NCBI RefSeq assembly: GCF_001612845.1 | Contig: NZ_BDBF01000011.1 | Coordinates: 124,001-188,000 of the forward strand | DNA: 64,000 nt | Origin: Nocardia elegans NBRC 108235 | Lineage (GTDB): Bacteria > Actinomycetota > Actinomycetes > Mycobacteriales > Mycobacteriaceae | Direction: 5' to 3' | Shown here: one piece after another, positions 45,954 through 54,052 of the stretch | How the letters are laid out: each line of letters begins with the position of its first letter | Numbering within the stretch: position 1 is the first letter of the stretch | Program-made: the position numbers and the translations under genes | The notes under the pieces: generated by a model | What the model was told of the DNA's origin: nothing | What the model saw: the letters and a program-made list of their open reading frames with translations, nothing else | The model's database searches: none

Positions 45954-46418
45954 CTATGCGGGTGCCAGGTCGTCCGGCAGCACCCGGAATGCTTTGTGGT
46001 CGGTCAACGGAGTGACGGCTCTGAAATCTCGCCGATCCAAGGTGAGGACTTCATCGGTTTCGTAATCGGCCGCGAGTGCCACGGAGACGGCGTCGGCAAG
46101 ATCGAGGCGCAGATCCGGATAGAGCCTTCGGACGGCATTGGCTTGATCCAGAACATCTGCGCTGACGCGGGCGACTTCGAAGTGATCGGTGCGTGCCTGA
46201 GCTGTCAGGTCCTCGATCATCTGCGTGGAGACGTGTCTGCCGAGTTCCCGACGCGCGACATGGTCGATTTCCGCGAGAACGAGCGGCGACAGAACGACGA
46301 GGCCGGCACTTTCGAGAACGTGGAAGGCCCGATCGCTGTCCGGCGAGGAGGTATCGAATGCGGCGATCAGCCCTGACGTATCCGCGATGACTATGCCGGG
46401 GCCGTCGAGTCGACCCAT
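45954..46418 (-). CDS. vapC: PIN-domain ribonuclease toxin (VapC family)
   Basis: The 154-residue protein has the PIN-domain acidic residues in order: IADTSG (Asp13), LVLAEID (Glu50), DLADAVS (Asp109) and LTLDRRDF (Asp128/131). These coordinate Mg/Mn for RNA cleavage in VapC toxins, which usually cut tRNA or rRNA. The ATG overlaps the antitoxin stop (TGATG), the classic toxin-antitoxin arrangement, so its translation is coupled to the antitoxin. It reads toward the rpsZ terminator. The RNA target cannot be told from sequence. Confidence 0.88.
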   Translation of the reverse strand: MGRLDGPGIVIADTSGLIAAFDTSSPDSDRAFHVLESAGLVVLSPLVLAEIDHVARRELGRHVSTQMIEDLTAQARTDHFEVARVSADVLDQANAVRRLYPDLRLDLADAVSVALAADYETDEVLTLDRRDFRAVTPLTDHKAFRVLPDDLAPA

Positions 46419-46666
46419 CAGCGATCCTGCGAATCGCCGCCGAAGTCTTCTGTGAGAATGTCATCGACCCGCTCGGCCAGGGTGGGGTCACCACTCGCGA
46501 ACCGTCGCAGCCGCAGGGGCTCCGTCCGCCGCCGCACCCTTTTAGCGGCCAGATGTATGGCGTTGCGGATGATCTCGGCCTCGCTGACATTGCTCTGGGC
46601 GGCAGCCTCCTTGATGACGGCAAGATCGTCGGCGTCGGCGTAGACCATCGTGCGTTTGAGTGGCAT
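46418..46666 (-). CDS. vapB: Ribbon-helix-helix antitoxin (VapB-like)
   Basis: Starting at ATG 46666 the protein has 82 residues: MPLKRTMVYADADDLAVIKE forms the DNA-contacting strand and first helix, and VSEAEIIRNAIHLA the second helix of a CopG/ribbon-helix-helix fold. The acidic, flexible C-terminus (ILTEDFGGDSQDR) is the expected toxin-binding tail. It should neutralise the PIN toxin encoded downstream and repress the pair by binding the palindrome at its own start codon. Confidence 0.85.
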   Translation of the reverse strand: MPLKRTMVYADADDLAVIKEAAAQSNVSEAEIIRNAIHLAAKRVRRRTEPLRLRRFASGDPTLAERVDDILTEDFGGDSQDR

Positions 46667-46684
46667 ATGTGTATTGTGACATAT
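46665..46684. promoter_or_regulatory. Palindromic operator at the antitoxin start
   Basis: ATATGT (46665-46670) and ACATAT (46679-46684) form an inverted repeat with an 8-base spacer, extended by CATATATG. It overlaps the antitoxin ATG and its upstream region, a standard autoregulation site for ribbon-helix-helix antitoxins. Confidence 0.6.
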
Positions 46685-46819
46685 ATGTGGTCGATTCGGT
46701 GCTGACGCCCGGCTTTCGGATCCGGCGCGCCGGTTTCGCACCGAACGCGGCCGCGCTCAACTATCTGGCGAGACGAAGCCCCGGTGCGAGTCGGCTGCCC
46801 TGACCTCCGATGCGGCCGT

Positions 46820-47190
46820 TCAGAATTCGAGGTCCGGCCACGGGATGTGGATGGGGAACGGCAATTCATGCTTATCGCGGTCGAATCTTTGGGCGTCCAT
46901 TTACCGGTCAGGAGGTAGTTGGCCGGATGCAAGGGGTGCACGCCGGCGGGAAGAGCGCCGTGGGTCTTTTCGAGGGCGAAAGTTCGGATCATGGCAATCG
47001 CGCTCTTCTTCCCGCTCGCGCACCGGGCCCGCTTGTCGTCCATGTCGGTCTGAGAGTTCGACGGTGACAGCACCTCGCCGACCAGAAGGACATCGGCGGC
47101 CCGGACATCCTGGTAGGGGTTCGGCAGACATCGGGTGACGAGGAAATCGGGAGTTGCGAAATCAGATTTTCCCGACGAGCCGAAGAAGAC
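46820..47190 (-). pseudogene. Decayed Uma2-family (DUF820) nuclease-like gene
   Basis: On the minus strand one frame reads DFATPDFLV, then VRAADVLLVGEVLSPSNSQTD and DDKRA, then HPANYLLTGKWTPK. These are hallmark pieces of the Uma2 family (PD-(D/E)XK-like). After about 46885 the family sequence continues in another frame as PFPIHIPWPDLEF and a stop at 46820. The central segment with the usual GIPHYWLV motif is missing. At least one frameshift and one internal deletion therefore separate the pieces, and no proper start is evident. It lies between the VapBC pair and a DUF1275 gene. The family call rests on motifs recognised by eye. Confidence 0.6.
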
Positions 47191-47291
47191 GTTCGTTTCG
47201 GTGTGCGCTCGCTGCCGCTGCTGTCGGAGGTGACGACCGCCGTGACCGCGCTCCGGTGAGCGGGAGAGGGCGCGTGCGGCTGGAATGCGTG

Positions 47292-48050
47292 TCAGCCGAC
47301 CCGATACATCGGCATCGAGTCGTGGCCGTGTTCCGGTTCGTCGCGGTCGGCGGCGCCGCGTAGTGCTAAGACGGTCGCCGACGCCGGAGCGGAGCTGCGG
47401 CGATCGTAGACGAGTCCGGCCACGGCGATCAGGACACACACCGCGGCAGGCAACAGCAGTGCAGCCTTGCCGATCCGGGTGCCGAGGAGGGTGCCCGCGA
47501 TGGCGCCGGTGATGAACGTGACCATGGTGGCCGACAGGACCGCGGCCCGCCACTTGTCGATTCCGTGGCGGCCGGACCGTCCGATGAGCAGGCCGAGATC
47601 GGTGACGGTGCCGGTGAAATGCGTGGTGCGGATCTGCATCGTCCGCAGGCTGGAGGTCGTGCCGTTCTGCAGCCCGCAGGCGACGGCCGCGAGCAGAACC
47701 GACAGCCTGTTCTCCGTCAGGGCGAAGGTCAGCACGAACAGTGACGCTTCACCGATCATGATCGCGCTGTGGCGGACTCCCGCATGTGTTCTCGTGGGCG
47801 ACAGTGTCGCGCCCGCGACCGCCGCTCCCAGCAGGAATCCGATGAGGATGAGGACGAGCAGGCTGCTTTCGAACAGCCAGGGGTTCGCGGTGTCCATCCC
47901 CAGCCGAGTTGTCGTCGCGGTCAGATTGCCGACCGGGATGGCCAGGGTGAGGATGGCTACGGCATTGACGTAGCCCGCGACGGTCGCGAGCAGTGATCCG
48001 TAACCGAGAACGAGTGCGCGGTGAGGGTTGGTAAGGCTCATGGCAGGCAT
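47292..48050 (-). CDS. DUF1275 (YoaK-like) membrane protein, copy 1
   Basis: This 252-residue protein starts at ATG 48050 behind GGGGAG. It has about six hydrophobic helices and the DUF1275 core motifs GYVNAVAIL, GLQNGTTSSLR and TTHFTGTVTDLG. DUF1275/YoaK proteins are widespread bacterial inner-membrane proteins of unknown function. It is a close paralog of the gene at 50624-51391, sharing long identical stretches such as ACGLQNGTTSSLRTMQIRTT, and even the DNA around the start is similar. The C-terminal tail differs (here ...GHDSMPMYRVG). Confidence 0.85.
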   Translation of the reverse strand: MPAMSLTNPHRALVLGYGSLLATVAGYVNAVAILTLAIPVGNLTATTTRLGMDTANPWLFESSLLVLILIGFLLGAAVAGATLSPTRTHAGVRHSAIMIGEASLFVLTFALTENRLSVLLAAVACGLQNGTTSSLRTMQIRTTHFTGTVTDLGLLIGRSGRHGIDKWRAAVLSATMVTFITGAIAGTLLGTRIGKAALLLPAAVCVLIAVAGLVYDRRSSAPASATVLALRGAADRDEPEHGHDSMPMYRVG

Positions 48051-48130
48051 ACAGCTCCCCGAGTTGTTGTCTGTCGTGGGCGAACGGGACAAATCGTACT
48101 GGACTTGTCTCAGAACAATCTGTGAAAAAT

Positions 48131-48555
48131 GTGCTCGCCAGAAGTGGAACATGTTGCATTCAAACGTGATTCGCGCACGGGAACGGCGACCGCCTGGCGC
48201 CGATCGATCGCGTATGCAGGCCCGGTTGCCGTGTGCGTCGGCTCGGTTGCCGGGTCGCGCCCGTATCGACGCGCGCGGGGCGTTCCGGCGCCGTACTCGC
48301 CGATCGACCGCTACGTCGGTGCCGACGCCCACGTGATCGCGCTCGAGCGCTGATCGATTGCCCGTGTTCCGGACTTGGCGACGTGGTCGCTCCGGGCCGT
48401 CCTCTCCGACGCCGCGGGCCGGCGCGTCCATAATCCGCCAATGATCTTGTGCCGCAGCAAATTTGCCAGGCATTATCTCTGTTCGAGATGCGGGTCCGGC
48501 GGGCAATGTGTAGCGTCGGCGTTTCAGATAGCCCGAACTCGGCGAGCGGGGGCGT
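48131..48555. other. Intergenic region with no convincing gene
   Basis: This stretch separates the divergent DUF1275 gene and the roadblock-like operon. A short plus-strand frame (48129-48353) has a hydrophobic middle but no ribosome site or recognisable family. I see no clear promoter box; the DUF1275 promoter and that of the operon must both lie here. Confidence 0.4.
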
Positions 48556-48948
48556 GTGATCAGTATCGACGAATGCCTGCGGCGGATCATGGAGATTCCG
48601 GGGGCGCGCGGGGTGACACTGGCGGACGGGGCCAGTGGGCTCGCGATCGCCGCGGTCGGTCGGCACGATGCGATCGATGAGCACGAAGATGCCGCTGCCA
48701 CAACGGATGTGGTGCGTGCGGTGCTCGCGTGTCCCGCGTTGGCCACCGAGCACGGCGACGACGACGTCGGCGAGATCATCGTGTGCGGGACTCGCGGCTA
48801 TCACCTGCTGAATCTGATCGACGGCGATTTCGACGGCAGGTTGTTCGTACACGTTCTCTTCGACGAGGAATCCGGAAACCTGGCCTTGGCGAGGTTTCGG
48901 TTGCGGGGGATTCTTTCCGAATTGACCGAGGGGAGTCATGGGAATTGA
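48556..48948 (+). CDS. Small roadblock/LC7-like protein, first of four-gene operon
   Basis: From the GTG at 48556 the protein has 130 residues. The start (ISIDECLRRIMEIPGARGV) followed by an alternating strand/helix pattern and a closing LARFRLRGILSEL resemble the small protein at 50223 (LDLALKEMMAIDGALGA ... LARHRLKGIEEDL). The two look like distant paralogs of a roadblock/LC7-type fold. Function is unknown; such proteins usually dimerise and regulate small GTPases or sense a signal. It overlaps the next gene by 11 bases. Confidence 0.6.
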   Translation: MISIDECLRRIMEIPGARGVTLADGASGLAIAAVGRHDAIDEHEDAAATTDVVRAVLACPALATEHGDDDVGEIIVCGTRGYHLLNLIDGDFDGRLFVHVLFDEESGNLALARFRLRGILSELTEGSHGN

Positions 48949-49732
48949 ACTGGCGGTAGCGCTGCGCAGGCTGGAGGAAGAGGGGAGTACAGGGGTACTA
49001 CGCGCGGGGGACGGATCGTTTCATCTCACCAGGGGGGCAATCGTTTCCGCCGATTGCCGGCGCACGACCGGCCTGGACCGGCTCGTGGTGGAGGCAGGCG
49101 TGGCCACCGCCGAGGATTGGCGGCGCGCCGGATCCGGGGATCCGGGACATGTGCTGGCGCAACCACAACTGGAAACCCTTGCGCTGCTTTCGGTTTTCGA
49201 CGCGGCCTATTTTCTGCTCGCATCCGCGGGGGTCCCCGAATTCGAGCCCGCACCCGAGCATTGGCTCGCGCCGGTCTGTCATATCAACCCGGGCTTGCTG
49301 GTGAACGAGTGTGCTCGCCGCGGCGATCCGGAAGCGGGACCCTGGCCGGCCGAGGCCGTGGACCGCGCGCCGGTCGTGCCCGTCCGGCGGGTACGGCGGC
49401 GTCGGATCGCGCTCACCGGCGGGCAGACGGAGATCCTGGCCGCCGCCGACGGGCGCCGCACCGTGGCCGATATCGCTCGCGAGCTGGGGCGCACGAGTTA
49501 CGGCTGCCTCGTGGCGGTACGCGACCTCACGCTTGCGGAGCTGATCCAACCGGCGGATATGACCACCTTCCCGACGATGTCGGTGCCTCCGGCGCGGACG
49601 GAGGCCGCGGGCGCGCCGCCGTTGGTGCGTCGCCGCCGGTGCGCGACATCCGTTGCACCACTGGAGCATTGGGAATCCCCGGTGGATCTCGACGTGCTCG
49701 TCCGCCTGCGGGCGGCGTTGGAGGAACTCTAG
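48938..49732 (+). CDS. DUF4388-like / winged-helix protein in roadblock operon
   Basis: The ATG at 48938 with GAGGGGAG upstream gives 264 residues. The N-terminal part (about 8-40: STGVLRAGDGSFHLTRGAIV) resembles DUF4388 (PATAN), a small beta-rich domain often joined to signalling modules. The middle (about 150-210) is Arg-rich and then reads TEILAAADGRRTVADIAREL, a likely winged-helix segment. The C-terminus has a Pro/Ala-rich linker and a short helix. DUF4388 proteins commonly accompany roadblock and GTPase genes. The next gene starts at an overlapping TAGTG. The role is not known. Confidence 0.6.
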   Translation: MGIELAVALRRLEEEGSTGVLRAGDGSFHLTRGAIVSADCRRTTGLDRLVVEAGVATAEDWRRAGSGDPGHVLAQPQLETLALLSVFDAAYFLLASAGVPEFEPAPEHWLAPVCHINPGLLVNECARRGDPEAGPWPAEAVDRAPVVPVRRVRRRRIALTGGQTEILAAADGRRTVADIARELGRTSYGCLVAVRDLTLAELIQPADMTTFPTMSVPPARTEAAGAPPLVRRRRCATSVAPLEHWESPVDLDVLVRLRAALEEL

Positions 49733-50211
49733 TGACCGCGCGCAAGAGGCTGCTCGGCGATCTGATGGGAAGGTTCAGCAAGGTGACACTGTCGGGCCCC
49801 GAGCCGAATGCGGCGGTCCTCGCGGAGTTGAAGGCGTTGCGCGACCGCGTCCCCGGGCTCATCGGTGCGCTGGTGGCATCCAGTGACGGACTGCTCATCG
49901 AGCACGACCTACCGGCGCATATCGAACCCGCCGGGATGGCCGCACTGTCGGCCTCCCAGCTGGCGCTTTCGCATCGACTGGCGACCACCGCGGTCGGCGG
50001 CGGATTCCACGAGGTGGTGGTGCGCGGCACCGGCGGCCACGTCGTGGTCTACGGCGTCGATTGGACCTCGCTGACGGTCCTGGCCGAGCCCGACGTGAAT
50101 GTCGGCCGGCTGCATCTGGAATCGCGCCCGGCCGCCCGCGCGATCGCCGACCATCTCACCGTCACCCCCGCCGGCAAGCACAGCAAAGACCGAACAAGTA
50201 ATACCGATTGA
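49732..50211 (+). CDS. Roadblock/LC7 domain protein
   Basis: The GTG at 49732 shares a base with the previous stop, giving 159 residues. After a basic start (MTARKRLLGDLMGRF) comes the roadblock pattern: a helix ending in VPGLIGALVASSDGLLIEHDL, a long helix (ALSASQLALSHRLATTAVGG), then paired strands FHEVVVRGTGGHVVVYGVDW and LTVLAEPDVNVGRLHLE. This is the MglB/CvnB-type regulator fold, which acts as a dimer on Ras-like GTPases in other bacteria. No GTPase gene is present nearby. A basic, Thr-rich tail ends the protein. Confidence 0.75.
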   Translation: MTARKRLLGDLMGRFSKVTLSGPEPNAAVLAELKALRDRVPGLIGALVASSDGLLIEHDLPAHIEPAGMAALSASQLALSHRLATTAVGGGFHEVVVRGTGGHVVVYGVDWTSLTVLAEPDVNVGRLHLESRPAARAIADHLTVTPAGKHSKDRTSNTD

Positions 50212-50222
50212 AAGGAAAGAAT

Positions 50223-50594
50223 ATGTCCAATCTGGATTTGGCGCTGAAGGAAATGATGGCGATCGACGGCGCCCTGGGAGCCTCCGTAGTCGACTACAAC
50301 AGCGGCATGTCGCTGGGCATGCTCGGCAGTTCGAAAGCCCTGGACCTGCAGATCGCCGGGGCCGGCAACACCGAGGTGGTGCGTGCCAAACTGCGCACGA
50401 TCGAACAGCTCGGCCTCAACGAGGACATCGAGGACATTCTCATCTCCCTGTCCAGTCAGTACCACATCATCCGGCCGATGACCGGCCGATCGGCCAAGGG
50501 CCTGTTCCTCTATCTCGCCCTAGACCGTGGCCGCGCCAACCTCGCGCTGGCCCGCCACCGCCTCAAGGGCATCGAAGAGGATCTGGAGGTGTAG
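50223..50594 (+). CDS. Small roadblock/LC7-like protein, last of operon
   Basis: The ATG at 50223 has AAAGGAAAG upstream, the best ribosome site of the operon, giving 123 residues. It contains IDGALGASVVDYNSGMSLG, a NTEVVRAKLRTIEQLGL helix, IEDILISLSSQYHIIRPM strands and a final LARHRLKGIEEDL. It resembles the first gene of the operon in outline. The strong start suggests it is made in excess of the other three proteins. It ends 29 bp before the convergent DUF1275 copy 2. Confidence 0.68.
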   Translation: MSNLDLALKEMMAIDGALGASVVDYNSGMSLGMLGSSKALDLQIAGAGNTEVVRAKLRTIEQLGLNEDIEDILISLSSQYHIIRPMTGRSAKGLFLYLALDRGRANLALARHRLKGIEEDLEV

Positions 50595-50623
50595 TCGCGG
50601 CCGCGCGGTCCGTCATCGACGGA

Positions 50624-51391
50624 TCATGCGTGTACGACCGGGTGGCCGTCTCGAACTGGGGACTGCCGGAGGGCAGACCCGCCGCGGCCCGCGGCGTCTC
50701 GTGGTTCGGATTCGCCCGACGATGTCGAGAGGGGGCGACGGCGGACGTAGGCGATTCCGGCTATGGCGATGACGACGCAGACCGCGGCGGGCAGCAGCAG
50801 TGCCGCTTCGCCGATCCGGCTGCCCAGGAGGGTGCCCGCGATGCCCCCGGTGATGAACGTGATGACCGTGGCCGACAGCACGGCGGCGCGCCATTTGTCG
50901 ATACCGTGCCGGCGCGCACGCCCCATGAGCAGGCCGAGATCGGTGACGGTGCCGGTGAAATGGGTGGTGCGGATCTGCATCGTCCGCAAGCTGGAGGTGG
51001 TCCCGTTCTGCAGTCCGCAGGCAACGGCCGCGAGGAAGACCGACAGCGTATCCACCGGGCAGACGAAGGCCAGAATGAGCAGCAATGCCTCGCCACTCAT
51101 GATGACGCTGTGCCGGACTCCCGCCACTGTCTTCGCGGGCGCCAGTATCGCGCCGGCGGACGTGGCTCCCATCAAGAATCCGAAGAGGATGATGGCGAGC
51201 AGGCTGCTTTCGAACAGCCACGGGTTGGCGGTGTCCATCCCCAGTTGCATCGTCGCCGCGGTCACGTTGCCGACCGGGAGGGCCAGGGTCAGGATGGCCA
51301 CGGCATTGACGAAGCCCGCGACTGTCGCGAGCAGTGATCCGTAAGCGAGGACCCACGCACGGTGAGGGTTGGTTAGATCAATTGCAGGCAT
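50624..51391 (-). CDS. DUF1275 (YoaK-like) membrane protein, copy 2
   Basis: This 255-residue protein starts at ATG 51391 and is collinear with copy 1 over its membrane core (GFVNAVAILTLALPVGN, GMDTANPWLFESSLL, GLQNGTTSSLRTMQ, TTHFTGTVTDLGLLMGR). The tail is different and polar (SSGESEPRDAAGRGG...). Both copies lie on the minus strand, one on each side of the plus-strand roadblock operon. The duplication extends into the upstream DNA (CAGGCATACAG and CCCCGAGTTG are shared). Function unknown; a membrane transporter or permease-like role is often assumed without proof. Confidence 0.85.
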   Translation of the reverse strand: MPAIDLTNPHRAWVLAYGSLLATVAGFVNAVAILTLALPVGNVTAATMQLGMDTANPWLFESSLLAIILFGFLMGATSAGAILAPAKTVAGVRHSVIMSGEALLLILAFVCPVDTLSVFLAAVACGLQNGTTSSLRTMQIRTTHFTGTVTDLGLLMGRARRHGIDKWRAAVLSATVITFITGGIAGTLLGSRIGEAALLLPAAVCVVIAIAGIAYVRRRPLSTSSGESEPRDAAGRGGSALRQSPVRDGHPVVHA

Positions 51392-51517
51392 ACAGTTCCC
51401 CGAGTTGTCTGTCTGTCCTGAGCTGATAGGAAAAACGTACCGGCTACTCCTCAGAAAAAGCTGTGAAATCCGCCCGCGACGATCCGAACATAGTGAATCT
51501 CAATGTAATTCGCCGAC

Positions 51518-51533
51518 TGTGATGAGCATCACA
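51518..51533. promoter_or_regulatory. CRP/GlxR-type palindrome upstream of rpsH
   Basis: TGTGATGAGCATCACA is a perfect TGTGA-N6-TCACA dyad, the binding consensus of CRP/GlxR-family cAMP regulators known in actinobacteria. It lies 127 bp upstream of the DUF1275 copy 2 ATG and about 90 bp before the -35 of the rpsH promoter. Which gene it serves cannot be told. Confidence 0.55.
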
Positions 51534-51608
51534 TGACATCTCCCGTAGGTGTCGCCAGCGACATCGGCGGGGGCGGGGTCGGTCATCGGCATCGACGCAC
51601 CCCCGATT

Positions 51609-51665
51609 TTGCCCGCTCATACCGCCCGCCTACACTAGACCGGTTGCTCGGGCACCCTCGTGCCC
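51609..51665 (+). promoter_or_regulatory. Promoter and leader hairpin of the rpsH-led ribosomal unit
   Basis: TTGCCC (51609-51614) and TACACT (51631-51636) are spaced by 16 bp. A short hairpin follows, GGGCAC (51650-51655) with GTGCCC (51660-51665). The -10 hexamer and the GGTTGC plus hairpin arrangement copy that before rplN. About 150 bases of untranslated leader lie between it and rpsH. Confidence 0.65.
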
Positions 51666-51813
51666 ATATGCGTGCGCATTGCTCCGGGTGACAGCATTCC
51701 GAATCCGGTCGGCAAAGGTGTCGGCCGGACCAGCCGAAATTGTCGTAGGCCCACGACCGCCCCGCGTGACGGTGCTGTATGGGAACCGCGGCGAGAAAGG
51801 TAACGGTCAACAC

Positions 51814-52212
51814 ATGACCATGACTGATCCGATCGCAGACTTTCTGACCCGTCTGCGCAACGCCAACTCGGCGTACCACGATCAGGTGAAGGCTCCGCAC
51901 TCGAAGCTCAAGGCGAACATCGCCGAGATCCTCAAGCGCGAGGGCTACATCGCCGACTACCGCACCGAGGATGCGCCCGTCGGCCAGACCCTGATCGTCG
52001 ACCTGAAGTACGGCCAGAGCCGGGAGCGCAGCCTGCAGGGTGTGCGCCGCGTCTCGAAGCCGGGTCTGCGGGTGTACGCGAAATCCACCAACCTGCCCAA
52101 GGTGCTGGGCGGTCTGGGCGTGGCAATTATCTCCACGTCGAAGGGCCTGCTCACCGACCGTCAGGCCAAGCAGCAGGGTGTGGGCGGGGAAGTCCTCGCC
52201 TACGTCTGGTAA
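51814..52212 (+). CDS. rpsH: 30S ribosomal protein S8
   Basis: The ATG at 51814 gives 132 residues starting [28 protein letters not shown] lies upstream, and ATG 51820 is an alternative. The end [20 protein letters not shown](V) is the standard S8 signature. S8 binds helix 21 of 16S rRNA and in many bacteria represses the spc mRNA. It now heads its own transcription unit. Confidence 0.97.
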   Translation: MTMTDPIADFLTRLRNANSAYHDQVKAPHSKLKANIAEILKREGYIADYRTEDAPVGQTLIVDLKYGQSRERSLQGVRRVSKPGLRVYAKSTNLPKVLGGLGVAIISTSKGLLTDRQAKQQGVGGEVLAYVW

Positions 52213-52226
52213 GGGAGGTAGGAACA

Positions 52227-52766
52227 ATGTCGCGTATCGGTAAGAAGCCGATCTCGGTTCCCGCCGGCGTCGAGGTGACCATCGACGGCCAGCAGGTGTC
52301 GGTGAAGGGTCCGAAGGGCACCCTCTCGCACACCGTCGCCGAGCCGATCACCGTCACCAAGGCCGAGAACGGTGAGCTGGAGGTGGGCCGTCCGGACGAC
52401 GAGCGCCGCAACCGCTCGCTGCACGGCCTGAGCCGCACCCTGATCAACAACATGATCGTCGGCGTGACCCAGGGCTACGAGAAGAAGATGGAAATCTTCG
52501 GCGTCGGTTACCGCGTGCAGCAGAAGGGTTCGAACCTCGAGTTCGCCCTCGGCTACAGCCACCCGGTTCCGGTCGAGGCCCCCGAGGGCATCACCTTCCA
52601 GGTCGAGGCCCCCACCAAGTTCTCGGTGTCCGGCATCGACAAGCAGAAGGTCGGCCAGATCGCCGCAGTGATCCACGGCCTGCGCAAGCCCGACCCGTAC
52701 AAGGGCAAGGGCATCCGCTACGCCGGTGAGGTCGTTCGCCGCAAGGTCGGAAAGACGGGTAAGTAA
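52227..52766 (+). CDS. rplF: 50S ribosomal protein L6
   Basis: The 179-residue protein begins [20 protein letters not shown] and ends with [19 protein letters not shown], the L6 signature near the sarcin-ricin loop contact. AAGGGAGG precedes the ATG. It is spaced normally between rpsH and rplR. Confidence 0.97.
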   Translation: MSRIGKKPISVPAGVEVTIDGQQVSVKGPKGTLSHTVAEPITVTKAENGELEVGRPDDERRNRSLHGLSRTLINNMIVGVTQGYEKKMEIFGVGYRVQQKGSNLEFALGYSHPVPVEAPEGITFQVEAPTKFSVSGIDKQKVGQIAAVIHGLRKPDPYKGKGIRYAGEVVRRKVGKTGK

Positions 52767-52769
52767 GCC

Positions 52770-53177
52770 ATGGCACAAACTGAAGCTCAGAAAGCCGCCC
52801 GCAAGCCGGTCGGCAAGGATGCGTCGACTCGTCGCCGGGTGTCGAAGACCCGTCGGCACTTCCGTCTGCGCAAGAAGGTCCTCGGCACCGCCGAGCGTCC
52901 GCGTCTGGTCGTGTTCCGCTCCTCGCGGCACCTGCACGCCCAGGTGATCGACGACTCCGTCGGCAAGACCGTCGCCTCGGCGTCCTCGATCGAGGCCGAT
53001 GTGCGCGCGCTCGACGGTGACAAGTCCGCGAAGGGCAAGAAGGTCGGCGAGCTGCTGGCCGCCCGCGCGAAGGCCGCCGGTGTGGAGGCCGTGGTGTTCG
53101 ACCGCGGTGGCCACGACTACCACGGCCGCATCGCCGCGCTCGCGGATGCCGCGCGCGAAGGTGGGTTGAAGTTCTGA
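52770..53177 (+). CDS. rplR: 50S ribosomal protein L18
   Basis: The 135-residue protein has [32 protein letters not shown] and [20 protein letters not shown], the L18 pattern for 5S rRNA binding. It starts three bases after the rplF stop. A 49-bp gap precedes rpsE. Confidence 0.97.
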   Translation: MAQTEAQKAARKPVGKDASTRRRVSKTRRHFRLRKKVLGTAERPRLVVFRSSRHLHAQVIDDSVGKTVASASSIEADVRALDGDKSAKGKKVGELLAARAKAAGVEAVVFDRGGHDYHGRIAALADAAREGGLKF

Positions 53178-53226
53178 TGCAGATTCAACTCATGGACCGA
53201 ATGACCCTGAACGGAAGGAACGTCTG

Positions 53227-53865
53227 ATGCCGGGACGTCAGCGGCGTGACGGCGGCAGCGGACCCGCCGGACAGAACAGCAACGAGCGCGATCAGCGCGG
53301 CGGTGGCCGCGACCGTCGCGGCGGCGGTGACCGTCGCGACAATGCCGCCGAGAAGAACCAGCTCGAGCGTGTCGTCGCGATCAACCGCGTCTCCAAGGTC
53401 GTGAAGGGTGGTCGTCGCTTCAGCTTCACCGCCCTGGTGATCGTGGGCGACGGCAACGGCCTGGTCGGTGTCGGATACGGCAAGGCCAAGGAAGTTCCCG
53501 CGGCCATCCAGAAGGGTGTCGAGGAGGCTCGCAAGGGCTTCTTCCGCGTCCCGATGATCGGCAGCACCATCACGCACCCGGTGCAGGGTGAGGCTGCCGC
53601 CGGTGTCGTCATGCTGCGTCCGGCCTCGCCCGGTACCGGTGTGATCGCCGGTGGTGCGGCGCGTGCCGTGCTGGAGTGCGCCGGTATCCACGACATCCTG
53701 GCCAAGTCGCTCGGTAGCGACAACGCCATCAACGTCGTGCACGCCACGGTGGCGGCTCTGAAGATGCTGCAGCGTCCGGAGGAGGTGGCCGCTCGCCGCG
53801 GTCTGCCGATCGAGGACGTTGCCCCGGCGGGCATGCTGCGTGCGCGTGCCGGACAGGGAGTCTGA
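53227..53865 (+). CDS. rpsE: 30S ribosomal protein S5
   Basis: This 212-residue S5 has a 45-residue Gly/Arg-rich N-terminal extension ([13 protein letters not shown]) usual in actinobacteria. The conserved double-strand RNA domain with [20 protein letters not shown] and the ACAxxGIxD-like end ([14 protein letters not shown]) follow. It acts in decoding fidelity. GGAAGGAA lies before the ATG. Confidence 0.97.
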   Translation: MPGRQRRDGGSGPAGQNSNERDQRGGGRDRRGGGDRRDNAAEKNQLERVVAINRVSKVVKGGRRFSFTALVIVGDGNGLVGVGYGKAKEVPAAIQKGVEEARKGFFRVPMIGSTITHPVQGEAAAGVVMLRPASPGTGVIAGGAARAVLECAGIHDILAKSLGSDNAINVVHATVAALKMLQRPEEVAARRGLPIEDVAPAGMLRARAGQGV

Positions 53866-53866
53866 C

Positions 53867-54052
53867 ATGGCACAGCTCAAGGTGACCCAGATCAAGTCCA
53901 CGATCGGCGCCAAGAAGAATCAGCGGGAGTCGCTTCGCACCCTCGGCCTGCGCGGTATCCGCCAGACCGTGGTCCGCGAGGACAACGCCCAGAACCGCGG
54001 GCTGATCAACGTCGTGCGCCACCTCGTTTCCGTTGAGGAGGAAACCGCATGA
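53867..54052 (+). CDS. rpmD: 50S ribosomal protein L30
   Basis: The ATG at 53867 follows the rpsE stop by one base and gives 61 residues. [20 protein letters not shown] and [15 protein letters not shown] are typical of L30. The last bases overlap the rplO start (ATGA). Confidence 0.96.
   Translation: MAQLKVTQIKSTIGAKKNQRESLRTLGLRGIRQTVVREDNAQNRGLINVVRHLVSVEEETA

Noticed and set aside
48129..48353. Small plus-strand frame with a hydrophobic middle
   Set aside because: No ribosome site, no recognisable family and overlap with the DUF1275 promoter region; left as intergenic.
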